This document shows, piece after piece, positions 1-5,479 of a stretch of 8,038 nucleotides of DNA. The notes under the pieces are model-generated. The model searched no databases and had not been told where the DNA came from. It saw only the letters and a program-made list of their open reading frames with translations. The first letter of the stretch is position 1. Each line of letters begins with the position of its first letter. The stretch comes from Candidatus Eiseniibacteriota bacterium (GTDB lineage: Bacteria > Arandabacterota > Arandabacteria > Arandabacterales > Arandabacteraceae). The stretch lies in NCBI GenBank assembly GCA_030592245.1, contig JAUVJV010000078.1, positions 1-8,038 of the forward strand, given 5' to 3'. The translations under genes were made by a program, and so were the position numbers.

Positions 1-42
1 GGCGGTGTGTGGGGGTGTATTTCTGCTGACGAGGTCGTGACG
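1..42 (+). other. Left-edge fragment upstream of udk
   Basis: These bases hold no complete gene. One frame stays open from base 2 to a TGA at 38-40, only two bases before the udk ATG, and could be the last dozen codons of an upstream gene (reading AVCGGVFLLTRS). Another frame stops at 27-29. Neither tail is long enough to identify. The only useful signal is GAGGT at 31-35, which serves as the ribosome binding site for udk. Confidence 0.25.
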
Positions 43-675
43 ATGCATCACCCCGTACTGATAGGCATTGCAGGCGGGACAGGCTCGGGAAAGACCACGG
101 TCGCCCATCTGGTGAAGTCCAGGTTCAAGGGCGAGAGCGTGATCATCATACATCACGATTCGTATTACCGCGACAGGGGTGATGAGCCCTTTGAGGAGCG
201 GGAGAAGGCGAACTATGATCACCCGTCCGCTTTCGATAATGAGCTGCTTGCCGAGCATCTCAAGTTCCTGATGTCGCGAAAGCCCATCAAGATGCCCGTC
301 TACGACTACTCCAGCCATACCAGGCTCAAGGACCGGAAGCCGGTCGGACCTGCGGAGATTATTCTCCTGGAGGGCATCCTGGTTCTTGAGGATGAAATCC
401 TAAGATCCCTGCTGGATATCAAGATCTACATCGACGCCGATTCGGACGAGCGTTTTATCCGCCGGCTCCTCCGGGACATGAAAGAGAGAGGCCGTACCAC
501 CGATTCCGTGATCGAGCAATACTCTTCGACGGTTCGTCCGATGCATCTGCAATTCGTTGAGCCGAGCAAGCGTTATGCCGACCTAATAATGCCTGAGGGA
601 GGGCACAATGCCGTGGCAATCGACCTGCTTGTAACCAAGGTCCGCGATGTCCTGAGGAACATCGACCATGCATAA
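43..675 (+). CDS. udk: Uridine kinase (uridine/cytidine monophosphokinase)
   Basis: Cytosolic salvage enzyme that phosphorylates uridine or cytidine to UMP or CMP with a nucleoside triphosphate. The 210-residue product is close to the family's usual 205-215. A Walker A loop, GGTGSGKT, lies at residues 11-18. The HHDSYY segment near 37-42 is the nucleoside-site region, followed by PVYDYSSHTR, the LEGIL strand, and the RDMKERGR arginine-rich lid helix near residue 145. The C-terminal part carries the family signature of a tVkPMH-like stretch, EPSKRYADLI and a conserved GGHN. I chose the ATG at 43 over an in-frame GTG at 7 because GAGGT sits 7 bases before it and the extra 12 residues have no family match. 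The 3' end overlaps the next gene by 8 bases, so the two are probably translationally coupled. A phosphoribulokinase-like relative is possible, but the motifs favour Udk. Confidence 0.93.
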   Translation: MHHPVLIGIAGGTGSGKTTVAHLVKSRFKGESVIIIHHDSYYRDRGDEPFEEREKANYDHPSAFDNELLAEHLKFLMSRKPIKMPVYDYSSHTRLKDRKPVGPAEIILLEGILVLEDEILRSLLDIKIYIDADSDERFIRRLLRDMKERGRTTDSVIEQYSSTVRPMHLQFVEPSKRYADLIMPEGGHNAVAIDLLVTKVRDVLRNIDHA

Positions 676-1561
676 GTTAGGCCTCTACATCGAATGCCTG
701 CGCCCCAAGCAGTGGGTCAAGAACGTGGTACTGCTTGCCGGGCTGATATTCTCCCGGAATCTCTTCGAGCCCGGGATGGCCGTGCGGGCCTTCGGTGCGC
801 TGGGGATCTTCTGCCTGCTGTCGGGTGCGATTTACGTGTTCAATGACCTGAGGGACTACACCCAGGACAAGGTGCATCCATCCAAGAGGACCAGGCCAAT
901 TGCCAGCGGCCGCGTCTCCCGGAGGGAGGCCTTTGTTCTGGGGTTGCTGGTCGCGGTGATCGGACTCGCCCTTGCAAGCCGGATCAACACTTCGTTTCTC
1001 TGGGTCAGCCTGGCATACGTGCTCTTGCAGGTCGCATACTCCCTGGGGCTCAAGCACATGGTGGTGCTGGATGTCCTGATCATTTCCCTCGGCTTCGTCT
1101 TAAGAGCGATCGCAGGTGTTGAGGCTTTGAAGGACCTGGATGCGGGCGTGCTGATATCCCCCTGGCTCCTGGTGTGCACGCTCTTCCTCGCGCTTTTCCT
1201 GGGCTTCAGCAAGCGGCGCCACGAGCTTCGCCTGCTTGAGGACAATGCAGGCCAGCACAGGAAGAGCCTTGATGACTATTCTGCGGAGTTCCTTGACGCC
1301 ATGATCGTGGCCGTGGCCGCGGCGACTCTCATAGCCTACGCCATCTACACGATCTGGGGTGAGACCGTGGTCAAGTTCGGCACCGACAAGCTGATCTACA
1401 CGGTGCCTTTCGTCGCCTATGGACTCTTCCGGTACATGTACCTGGTGATGATAAGGAACAGGGGTGGGAGCCCGTCGGAGGTGCTCCTCTCGGATATACC
1501 CTTGATCGTGGATATCGTTCTCTGGATAGTCGTGGCCGGCCTCCTGATTTACGCCCGCTGA
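668..1561 (+). CDS. UbiA-family polyprenyl-phosphate phosphoribosyltransferase (DPPR synthase-like)
   Basis: Integral inner-membrane enzyme of 297 residues. The family member it most resembles, mycobacterial decaprenyl-phosphate phosphoribosyltransferase (Rv3806c), transfers 5-phosphoribose from PRPP onto a polyprenyl phosphate. Nine hydrophobic segments can be read, the first at about residues 17-30 and the last at about 275-296, as expected for UbiA folds. The first acidic motif is N59-D60-x2-D63-x3-D67, followed by H70, K73 and RP in the HPSKRTRP stretch, which is typical of the phosphoribosyl branch. YSLGLK...LDV near residues 122-134 and a following LRAIAG also fit that branch. The second cytosolic motif contains SKRRHEL. 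The ATG lies inside the end of udk, with GAGGA 9 bases upstream at 654-658. ispE follows after 3 bases. The substrate is inferred from motifs; another prenyltransferase role cannot be excluded. Confidence 0.85.
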   Translation: MHKLGLYIECLRPKQWVKNVVLLAGLIFSRNLFEPGMAVRAFGALGIFCLLSGAIYVFNDLRDYTQDKVHPSKRTRPIASGRVSRREAFVLGLLVAVIGLALASRINTSFLWVSLAYVLLQVAYSLGLKHMVVLDVLIISLGFVLRAIAGVEALKDLDAGVLISPWLLVCTLFLALFLGFSKRRHELRLLEDNAGQHRKSLDDYSAEFLDAMIVAVAAATLIAYAIYTIWGETVVKFGTDKLIYTVPFVAYGLFRYMYLVMIRNRGGSPSEVLLSDIPLIVDIVLWIVVAGLLIYAR

Positions 1562-1564
1562 CCC

Positions 1565-2470
1565 ATGAGCGGATCATTATCAACCCCGCGCGGATCGCCG
1601 GCGACCCCGCTTTGCATAAGGTGCAATGCCAAGATCAATCTCTACTTGAACGTCCTGGCGAAGCGTCCGGATGGCTTCCACGACATCGAGACCGTGTTTC
1701 ACTCCATCGCACTCCACGACACCTTGACCCTCACCCCCACGGCCGGGGGTCTCACCCTTTCCTCGGACGCCCCGGACCTTCCCACCGGCGCCGATAACGT
1801 GGCCCTGAGGGCGGCGGCGCTTATCCTGGAAGGGACATCCCACGGGGTGCATATCGATATTGAGAAGCGCATACCCGTGGGGGCCGGTCTGGGGGGAGGA
1901 AGTGCCGACGCCGCCGGGGCCCTCATTGGCCTTAACTCCTTATTCGGTCTCGGTCATTCTATCGCTGCGCTTCAGGCAATGGCCGAAGGCCTGGGTGCCG
2001 ATGTCAAATTCCTGCTTGAAGGAGGGTGTGCCGGAGGCCGGGGGCGGGGGGATGAGCTCGAGCGGCTTCCTCCCTTGCCGGCGCATCCCGTCCTACTTGC
2101 GATTCCGCGCTTAAGCGTATCAACCGCATGGGCTTATGGTTCGCTCAAAATGGGGTTGACAAGTCATAAAGTCAGCTTTAGTATGATTATGAGTGCTCTC
2201 GGAGAGGGAGATACTGCCTCCCTGTGGGGTCTTCTCAAGAATGACTTCGAGGGCCTTGTTTTCGGGAAATATCCTTCCGTGGGAAGGATCAAAGAGGATC
2301 TGCTCGGGTGCGGGGCCTTAGCGGCCCTGATGTCAGGAACCGGGCCGGTCGTATACGGGCTTTTCGAGAAGGAAGATGATGCGGCAGCCTGCGGGAATAG
2401 GCTTGCAGGCGGTGGCATTGGCACTGTAGTATCGTACCTGACAAGAGAGAGCGTGGCGGTTCCCCCTTGA
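1565..2470 (+). CDS. ispE: 4-diphosphocytidyl-2-C-methyl-D-erythritol kinase
   Basis: GHMP-superfamily kinase that phosphorylates the 2-position hydroxyl of CDP-methylerythritol in the MEP pathway, making isoprenoid precursors in the cytosol. The substrate region AKINLYLNV has its conserved lysine at residue 23. RPDGFHDIETV follows. The glycine-rich ATP loop PVGAGLGGGSADAAGAL starts at residue 104. The catalytic aspartate is probably D146 in LGADVKF, where many homologues have Pro in place of Lys148. The third GHMP motif is MSGTGPVVYGLF near the C-terminus. The length of 301 is slightly above the usual 280-290 because of about 12 extra N-terminal residues, and no better in-frame start is present. 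No clear Shine-Dalgarno site precedes the ATG, so translation probably depends on coupling to the UbiA gene that ends 3 bases upstream. The span around 2110-2200 is visibly more AT-rich than the rest and contains a promoter-like sequence. Confidence 0.95.
   Translation: MSGSLSTPRGSPATPLCIRCNAKINLYLNVLAKRPDGFHDIETVFHSIALHDTLTLTPTAGGLTLSSDAPDLPTGADNVALRAAALILEGTSHGVHIDIEKRIPVGAGLGGGSADAAGALIGLNSLFGLGHSIAALQAMAEGLGADVKFLLEGGCAGGRGRGDELERLPPLPAHPVLLAIPRLSVSTAWAYGSLKMGLTSHKVSFSMIMSALGEGDTASLWGLLKNDFEGLVFGKYPSVGRIKEDLLGCGALAALMSGTGPVVYGLFEKEDDAAACGNRLAGGGIGTVVSYLTRESVAVPP
2156..2184 (+). promoter_or_regulatory. Candidate sigma-70-type promoter inside ispE
   Basis: A perfect -35 hexamer, TTGACA, lies at 2156-2161. 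After a 17-base spacer comes TAGTAT at 2179-2184, which matches four of six positions of TATAAT including the T, A and final T. An overlapping TATGAT at 2182-2187 matches five of six but gives a 20-base spacer. The surrounding stretch is AT-rich within a GC-rich operon. Transcription would start near base 2191, about 340 bases before spoVG, so it could supply spoVG, tRNA-Gln and prs independently of udk and ispE. This rests on pattern alone. Confidence 0.4.
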
Positions 2471-2522
2471 GAGTTTGGTGAGGACTGTGCCTGAGGGGTG
2501 CAGGACCCAGTGCCGGCTAGCG

Positions 2523-2527
2523 GGAGG
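2523..2527 (+). promoter_or_regulatory. Ribosome binding site of the SpoVG-like gene
   Basis: GGAGG sits 5 bases before the ATG at 2533, in the purine-rich end of the 62-base gap after ispE. It fixes the start of the SpoVG-like protein, since the first residues MKITTVKVTPV match the normal start of the SpoVG domain. The rest of this gap shows no promoter or strong hairpin that I can support. Confidence 0.7.
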
Positions 2528-2532
2528 GTGGT

Positions 2533-3114
2533 ATGAAAATCACTACGGTGAAAGTCACGCCTGTCAACAAGCAGGGCTTGCTCGCGGTTGCGAGCATCAC
2601 GCTCTGCGACTGTTTTGTTTTACGGGCCATGCGATTGATGCAGGGCAGAAGGCGTTACCTTGCTATGCCTTCCCGGCAAACGAGAACGGGTCGGGTGTTC
2701 GAAGTGTTCCATCCGATCAGCGCAGAGGCCAGAGGCGCCCTGGAAGACGTGATTCTCGAGGGTTATGAAACACAGATGGCCGGCAAACCCTTCAGCCCGG
2801 AGCTGCCGGTGATCTTCGGTACCGAGTGTCCCGATTTCGTGATAACCGGGGTTCGGGTGAGGCCCTATGATGAGATGAAGCTCCAGGGTTTCGCGAGCAT
2901 AGTGCTGGATGATTGCCTTGTCATAAACGGGATAAAGATCATCGTGGGTAGGGACAGGAAGTTCATCCAGATGCCGAACGTGAAGAAGAAGACGGGGAAA
3001 TACCGGGATCTCGCGTTTCCTACCGTGCCGGAGATCAGAGAGCAAATCGAGAAGACGATCTTTGCAGAATATGAGAGGGCTCTCGCTGAGGAAGGTCTGA
3101 GTCCTACCGTTTGA
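2533..3114 (+). CDS. spoVG: Tandem double-domain SpoVG-like protein
   Basis: SpoVG is a small (about 85-100 residue) nucleic-acid-binding regulator best known from Bacillus, where it affects septation and sporulation, and from Listeria, Staphylococcus and Borrelia, where it binds RNA or DNA. This 193-residue protein carries two copies in one chain. Domain 1 spans about residues 1-80 (VASITL at 19-24, AMPSRQTRTG at 44-53, HPIS at 60-63, ending EGYE). Domain 2 spans about 101-185 (FASIVLDD at 120-127, QMPNVKKKTG at 146-155, ending AEYE). Equivalent residues are 101-102 apart. Domain 1 keeps more of the classical signature, including the HPI motif; domain 2 has FPT there and more lysines in the basic loop. 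A linker of about 20 residues joins them. The gene follows ispE and precedes tRNA-Gln and prs, a spot like that in Bacillus (spoVG-glmU-prs-ctc) but without glmU. A sporulation role is not implied; the function here is unknown. Confidence 0.9.
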   Translation: MKITTVKVTPVNKQGLLAVASITLCDCFVLRAMRLMQGRRRYLAMPSRQTRTGRVFEVFHPISAEARGALEDVILEGYETQMAGKPFSPELPVIFGTECPDFVITGVRVRPYDEMKLQGFASIVLDDCLVINGIKIIVGRDRKFIQMPNVKKKTGKYRDLAFPTVPEIREQIEKTIFAEYERALAEEGLSPTV

Positions 3115-3124
3115 GACTATCACT

Positions 3125-3198
3125 TGGGGCGTCGTCAAGTGGCAAGACACAGGGTTTTGGACCCTGGATCGGAGGTTCGAATCCTCCCGCCCCAGCCA
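3125..3198 (+). tRNA. tRNA-Gln (anticodon TTG)
   Basis: A full cloverleaf can be drawn. The acceptor stem pairs TGGGGCG (3125-3131) with CGCCCCA (3188-3194), leaving discriminator G3195 and an encoded CCA at 3196-3198. The D stem is GTC/GAC (3134-3136 with 3146-3148). The anticodon stem is CAGGG/CCCTG (3150-3154 with 3162-3166) around loop TTTTGGA, putting anticodon TTG at 3157-3159, which reads CAA and CAG. The variable loop has 4 bases. The T stem is GGAGG/CCTCC around TTCGAAT. It starts 10 bases after the spoVG stop and ends 44 bases before prs, with no separate promoter or terminator visible, so it is probably cut out of a polycistronic transcript. Confidence 0.98.
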
Positions 3199-3220
3199 GG
3201 CAAATCGGTTGACCCAATGG

Positions 3221-3231
3221 GAGAAGGAGGT
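3221..3231 (+). promoter_or_regulatory. Strong Shine-Dalgarno site of prs
   Basis: GAGAAGGAGGT is close to a full complement of the 16S rRNA 3' end and precedes the prs ATG by 11 bases (12 if counted from the end of GGAGG). It is the strongest such site in the window. It lies in the 44-base segment that would remain as the 5' end of prs mRNA once the tRNA is released. Confidence 0.75.
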
Positions 3232-3242
3232 AGGCGACAGCT

Positions 3243-4166
3243 ATGAGAGTCTTCGCCGGGACTGCCAACAGGGCTCTTGCGGAACAGATAGTTGAATTCC
3301 TGGGTACCGAACTCGGAGCCTGTGAAATAAGGCAGTTCTCCGACGGGGAGATTTCCGTGCAGTTCAACGAGAACATCAGGGACGTTGATGTTTTCATCGT
3401 GCAGTCGACCTTTCCGCCTGCCGAGAACCTGATGGAGCTCCTGGTGATGATCGATGCGGCCTCAAGAGCTTCAGCCGCCAGGATCACCGCGGTTCTCCCG
3501 TATTACGGCTACGCCAGGCAGGACCGCAAGGATCAGCCAAGGGTTCCGATCACCGCCAAGCTGGTGGCGAACCTCATAACCATGGCAGGCGCCAGCCGGG
3601 TCCTGACGATGGACCTGCATGCCGGACAGATACAGGGCTTTTTCGACATCCCGCTCGATCATCTCTTCGCCGCACCTGTCATGGTCGAGTATATCAAGGA
3701 GAAGGGGCTGGAGGAATTCACTCTCGTCGCACCCGACATAGGCAGTGTCAGGATGGCCAGGGCTTTCGCAAAAAAACTCAAGGTACCCTTCGCGCTTATT
3801 GACAAGAGGCGGCCGATGCCCAATGTTTCAGAGATAGTCAACATCATCGGTGACGTGGACGGAAGGCATGTCGTCATCATCGATGACCTTATAGATACAG
3901 GCGGGACCATAGTGAATGCGGCCGTTGCGCTCAGGGAGCACGGTGCGCGCGATGTGTATGTCGGTTGCACTCACGGGGTCCTGTCCGGAGATGCGCTGGA
4001 GAAAATAGAAGCGTCACCCGTCAAGGAACTGGTGGTGACCAACACGATACCCGCAGACGGCAAGAAGCCTGCGGACAAAATCAGGGTACTCTCTGTGGCC
4101 AACCTTCTGGGGGAGGCCATGAGGAGGATACACAACGGTGAGTCAGTTAGCTCGCTCTTTCTGTGA
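3243..4166 (+). CDS. prs: Ribose-phosphate pyrophosphokinase (PRPP synthetase)
   Basis: Cytosolic enzyme that transfers pyrophosphate from ATP to ribose-5-phosphate, making PRPP for purine, pyrimidine, histidine, tryptophan and NAD synthesis. The 307 residues are close to the usual 310-320. The ATP-binding stretch YYGYARQDRK lies near residues 86-95. The metal and catalytic segment DLHAGQIQGFF starts at D124, with the conserved histidine at 126. The PRPP/ribose-5-phosphate loop VVIIDDLIDTGGT covers residues 210-222. The N-terminus (RVFAGTANRALAEQI) and the QFSDGEISVQFNENIR segment are class I features. It follows tRNA-Gln and has its own strong ribosome binding site; rplY starts 13 bases later. 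Besides general nucleotide synthesis, its PRPP would be the donor for the UbiA-type phosphoribosyltransferase encoded upstream; that link is an inference. Confidence 0.97.
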   Translation: MRVFAGTANRALAEQIVEFLGTELGACEIRQFSDGEISVQFNENIRDVDVFIVQSTFPPAENLMELLVMIDAASRASAARITAVLPYYGYARQDRKDQPRVPITAKLVANLITMAGASRVLTMDLHAGQIQGFFDIPLDHLFAAPVMVEYIKEKGLEEFTLVAPDIGSVRMARAFAKKLKVPFALIDKRRPMPNVSEIVNIIGDVDGRHVVIIDDLIDTGGTIVNAAVALREHGARDVYVGCTHGVLSGDALEKIEASPVKELVVTNTIPADGKKPADKIRVLSVANLLGEAMRRIHNGESVSSLFL

Positions 4167-4179
4167 GGTTAAATGATCA

Positions 4180-4869
4180 ATGGCAACTGTGGAACTTAAG
4201 GCTACGGCCAGAACCGAGACAGGCAAAGGCGTTGCAAGAAAGACCAGGCGTGGGGGTTCATTCCCTGCCGTTCTCTACGGTGAGGGGAAGGAATCTCAGC
4301 CGATCAGCGTCGACTACAATGACTTCTATCCGGTAATACGGACCGCGGCCGGGGAAAACGTGATCCTCGAGCTCAAGATCGATGGTGCGAAGGAGGGCTC
4401 GTGCAAGGCGATCATCAGGGACATCCAGTATCACCCCGTCAGGCGTGACATTCTCCACGCGGACTTCCAGCATATCTCCATGACCAAGGAGATCACGGTG
4501 AACGTACCCATCAAGATCGTGGGTGAGGCCGTGGGCGTGAAGACGGATGGAGGCATTCTCGAGGTCATCCTCTGGGAGGTCGAGGTGGAGTGTTTGCCGG
4601 TCAACATTCCGGACGGGGTAGAGGTGATCGTCGACGATCTCGAAATAGGTAACTCCGTTCAGGTGAGCGACCTCACCGTGGAGAACGCCAGGATCCTGAC
4701 GGACCCGGAATCCACCGTGATCACGATTGTCGCCCCGACGGTCGTCGAAGAGGTCAAGCCCGAGGCGGAGGAAGAGGGCGAAGAGGTGGAGCCTGCCGAG
4801 GAAGGCGCGGAGGAGGAGAAGGAGGAGCCGGGAAAGGCCGAGGCGACCGAGAAGAAGGCGGAGAAGTAG
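4180..4869 (+). CDS. rplY: Large-subunit ribosomal protein bL25 (CTC/TL5 form)
   Basis: Binds 5S rRNA in the large ribosomal subunit; the long form is known as general stress protein CTC in Bacillus and TL5 in Thermus. At 229 residues it is the two-domain form, not the about 95-residue E. coli form. The N-terminal 5S-binding domain (about 1-92) shows ARTETGKGVARKTRRGG, PAVLYG and YHPVRRDILHADFQHI. The C-terminal beta domain (about 93-185) begins KEITVNVPIKIVGEAVGVKTDGG and includes CLPVNIPDGVEVIVDDLEIGNSV. From residue 188 a 42-residue tail has 19 Glu and 6 Lys and looks disordered. GAGGT overlaps the prs stop 10 bases before the ATG, indicating coupling to prs. An ATG at 4173 is out of frame. 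The prs-ctc-pth order is widely conserved. Confidence 0.95.
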   Translation: MATVELKATARTETGKGVARKTRRGGSFPAVLYGEGKESQPISVDYNDFYPVIRTAAGENVILELKIDGAKEGSCKAIIRDIQYHPVRRDILHADFQHISMTKEITVNVPIKIVGEAVGVKTDGGILEVILWEVEVECLPVNIPDGVEVIVDDLEIGNSVQVSDLTVENARILTDPESTVITIVAPTVVEEVKPEAEEEGEEVEPAEEGAEEEKEEPGKAEATEKKAEK

Positions 4870-4872
4870 GAC

Positions 4873-5439
4873 TTGTTGGTGGCTTTCGGATTCGGTAACC
4901 CTGGTGATCGTTATGAGGATACCCGGCACAATGTCGGCAAGGAGGTCATTGGCGGCCTTGCCGGGCAGCTCGGTCTCGAGCTTGTGGCCGGACGCGGTGA
5001 CTTCTACAGCGCGCACGATCCGGAAAAGGATCTCTATTTCATAGTCCCGACGACCTTCGTCAATGCCAGCGGGAAAGCCGCTTCCCAGGTTCTGGAGAGT
5101 CTTGGGGCACGACCGGAGCAGCTTCTGGTTGTGTGCGACGATTTCAACCTTCCTCTCGGGACCCTGAGAATACGCAAGCGCGGAAGCGAGGGCGGTCACA
5201 ATGGTCTGTCCTCGGTTATCTACCAGCTGGGGACGCAGGACTTTCCGCGCCTGAGAATAGGCGTGGGGCCGCTGCCCGAGGAAACAGACTGGGCGGACTT
5301 CGCGCTGGCGAGATTTGCCGGGGATGAGATGGAGAGTGTCCGGACGGTGAAGGAAGAGGCCGGGCGGGCGGTTCTGGACATTGCCGCCTCCGGGCTGGAT
5401 GCGGCCATGAACATCTACAACAGGCGGGCGGAACCATGA
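4873..5439 (+). CDS. pth: Peptidyl-tRNA hydrolase
   Basis: Cytosolic esterase that frees tRNA from peptidyl-tRNA dropped by stalled ribosomes. The 188 residues match the family length. Equivalents of the E. coli active-site residues can be placed: N9 in GFGNPG, H19 in TRHNVG, N64 in TTFVNASG, D89-D90 in DDFNLPLG, and N110 in GGHNGL. The usual FMN triplet reads FVN here (V63), a mild change. The start is probably TTG at 4873, since no ATG is available and a later GTG (4879) would shorten the first beta strand; TTG at 4876 is an equal alternative. GGAG at 4860-4863, 9 bases upstream and inside the end of rplY, serves as ribosome binding site. The gap to rplY is 3 bases. The stop TGA overlaps the first ATG of the 20-bp repeat leading to ychF. 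Confidence 0.95.
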   Translation: MLVAFGFGNPGDRYEDTRHNVGKEVIGGLAGQLGLELVAGRGDFYSAHDPEKDLYFIVPTTFVNASGKAASQVLESLGARPEQLLVVCDDFNLPLGTLRIRKRGSEGGHNGLSSVIYQLGTQDFPRLRIGVGPLPEETDWADFALARFAGDEMESVRTVKEEAGRAVLDIAASGLDAAMNIYNRRAEP

Positions 5440-5475
5440 TGAGACGGGTGGCGCAATGATGAGGCGGGTGGCGCC
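5436..5475 (+). repeat. Two 20-bp tandem repeats at the pth/ychF junction
   Basis: Copy 1 (5436-5455) is atgatgagacgggtggcgca. Copy 2 (5456-5475) differs at only two positions (G for A at position 9, C for A at position 20). A third ATGATG with following G begins at 5476, the ychF start. The 14 bases before copy 1 (5422-5435, AGGCGGGCGGAACC) match the end of copy 2 at 11 positions, so the array may have grown from the pth 3' end. The unit is not a multiple of three, which creates the overlapping stop/start chain described separately. Confidence 0.9.
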
Positions 5476-5479
5476 ATGA
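5436..5479 (+). other. Two possible 7-codon leader ORFs linked by ATGA overlaps
   Basis: The pth stop TGA (5437-5439) overlaps an ATG at 5436. From it, ATG ATG AGA CGG GTG GCG CAA TGA reads MMRRVAQ and stops at 5457-5459, overlapping the next ATG at 5456. That one reads MMRRVAP and stops at 5477-5479, overlapping the ychF ATG at 5476. Three successive ATGA junctions therefore connect pth to ychF. Whether ribosomes use them for stepwise reinitiation or simply bind the G-rich sequence before 5476 cannot be told from sequence, and the peptides may never be made. Confidence 0.35.

Noticed and set aside
2471..2532. Possible terminator or leader hairpin between ispE and spoVG
   Set aside because: Only a 4-base-pair stem (GGGT/ACCC) is visible and there is no T run after it.
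2475..2768. A 97-codon forward frame overlapping the start of the SpoVG-like gene
   Set aside because: It overlaps the well-supported SpoVG frame, has no motif, and has no good ribosome binding site.
3209..3237. TTGACC in the tRNA-prs gap as a possible -35 element
   Set aside because: No acceptable -10 hexamer lies 15-19 bases downstream; that stretch is the G-rich Shine-Dalgarno region.
3104..3487. Minus-strand frame running through tRNA-Gln and the start of prs
   Set aside because: It reads across a certain tRNA and the conserved prs N-terminus; it is a chance open frame.
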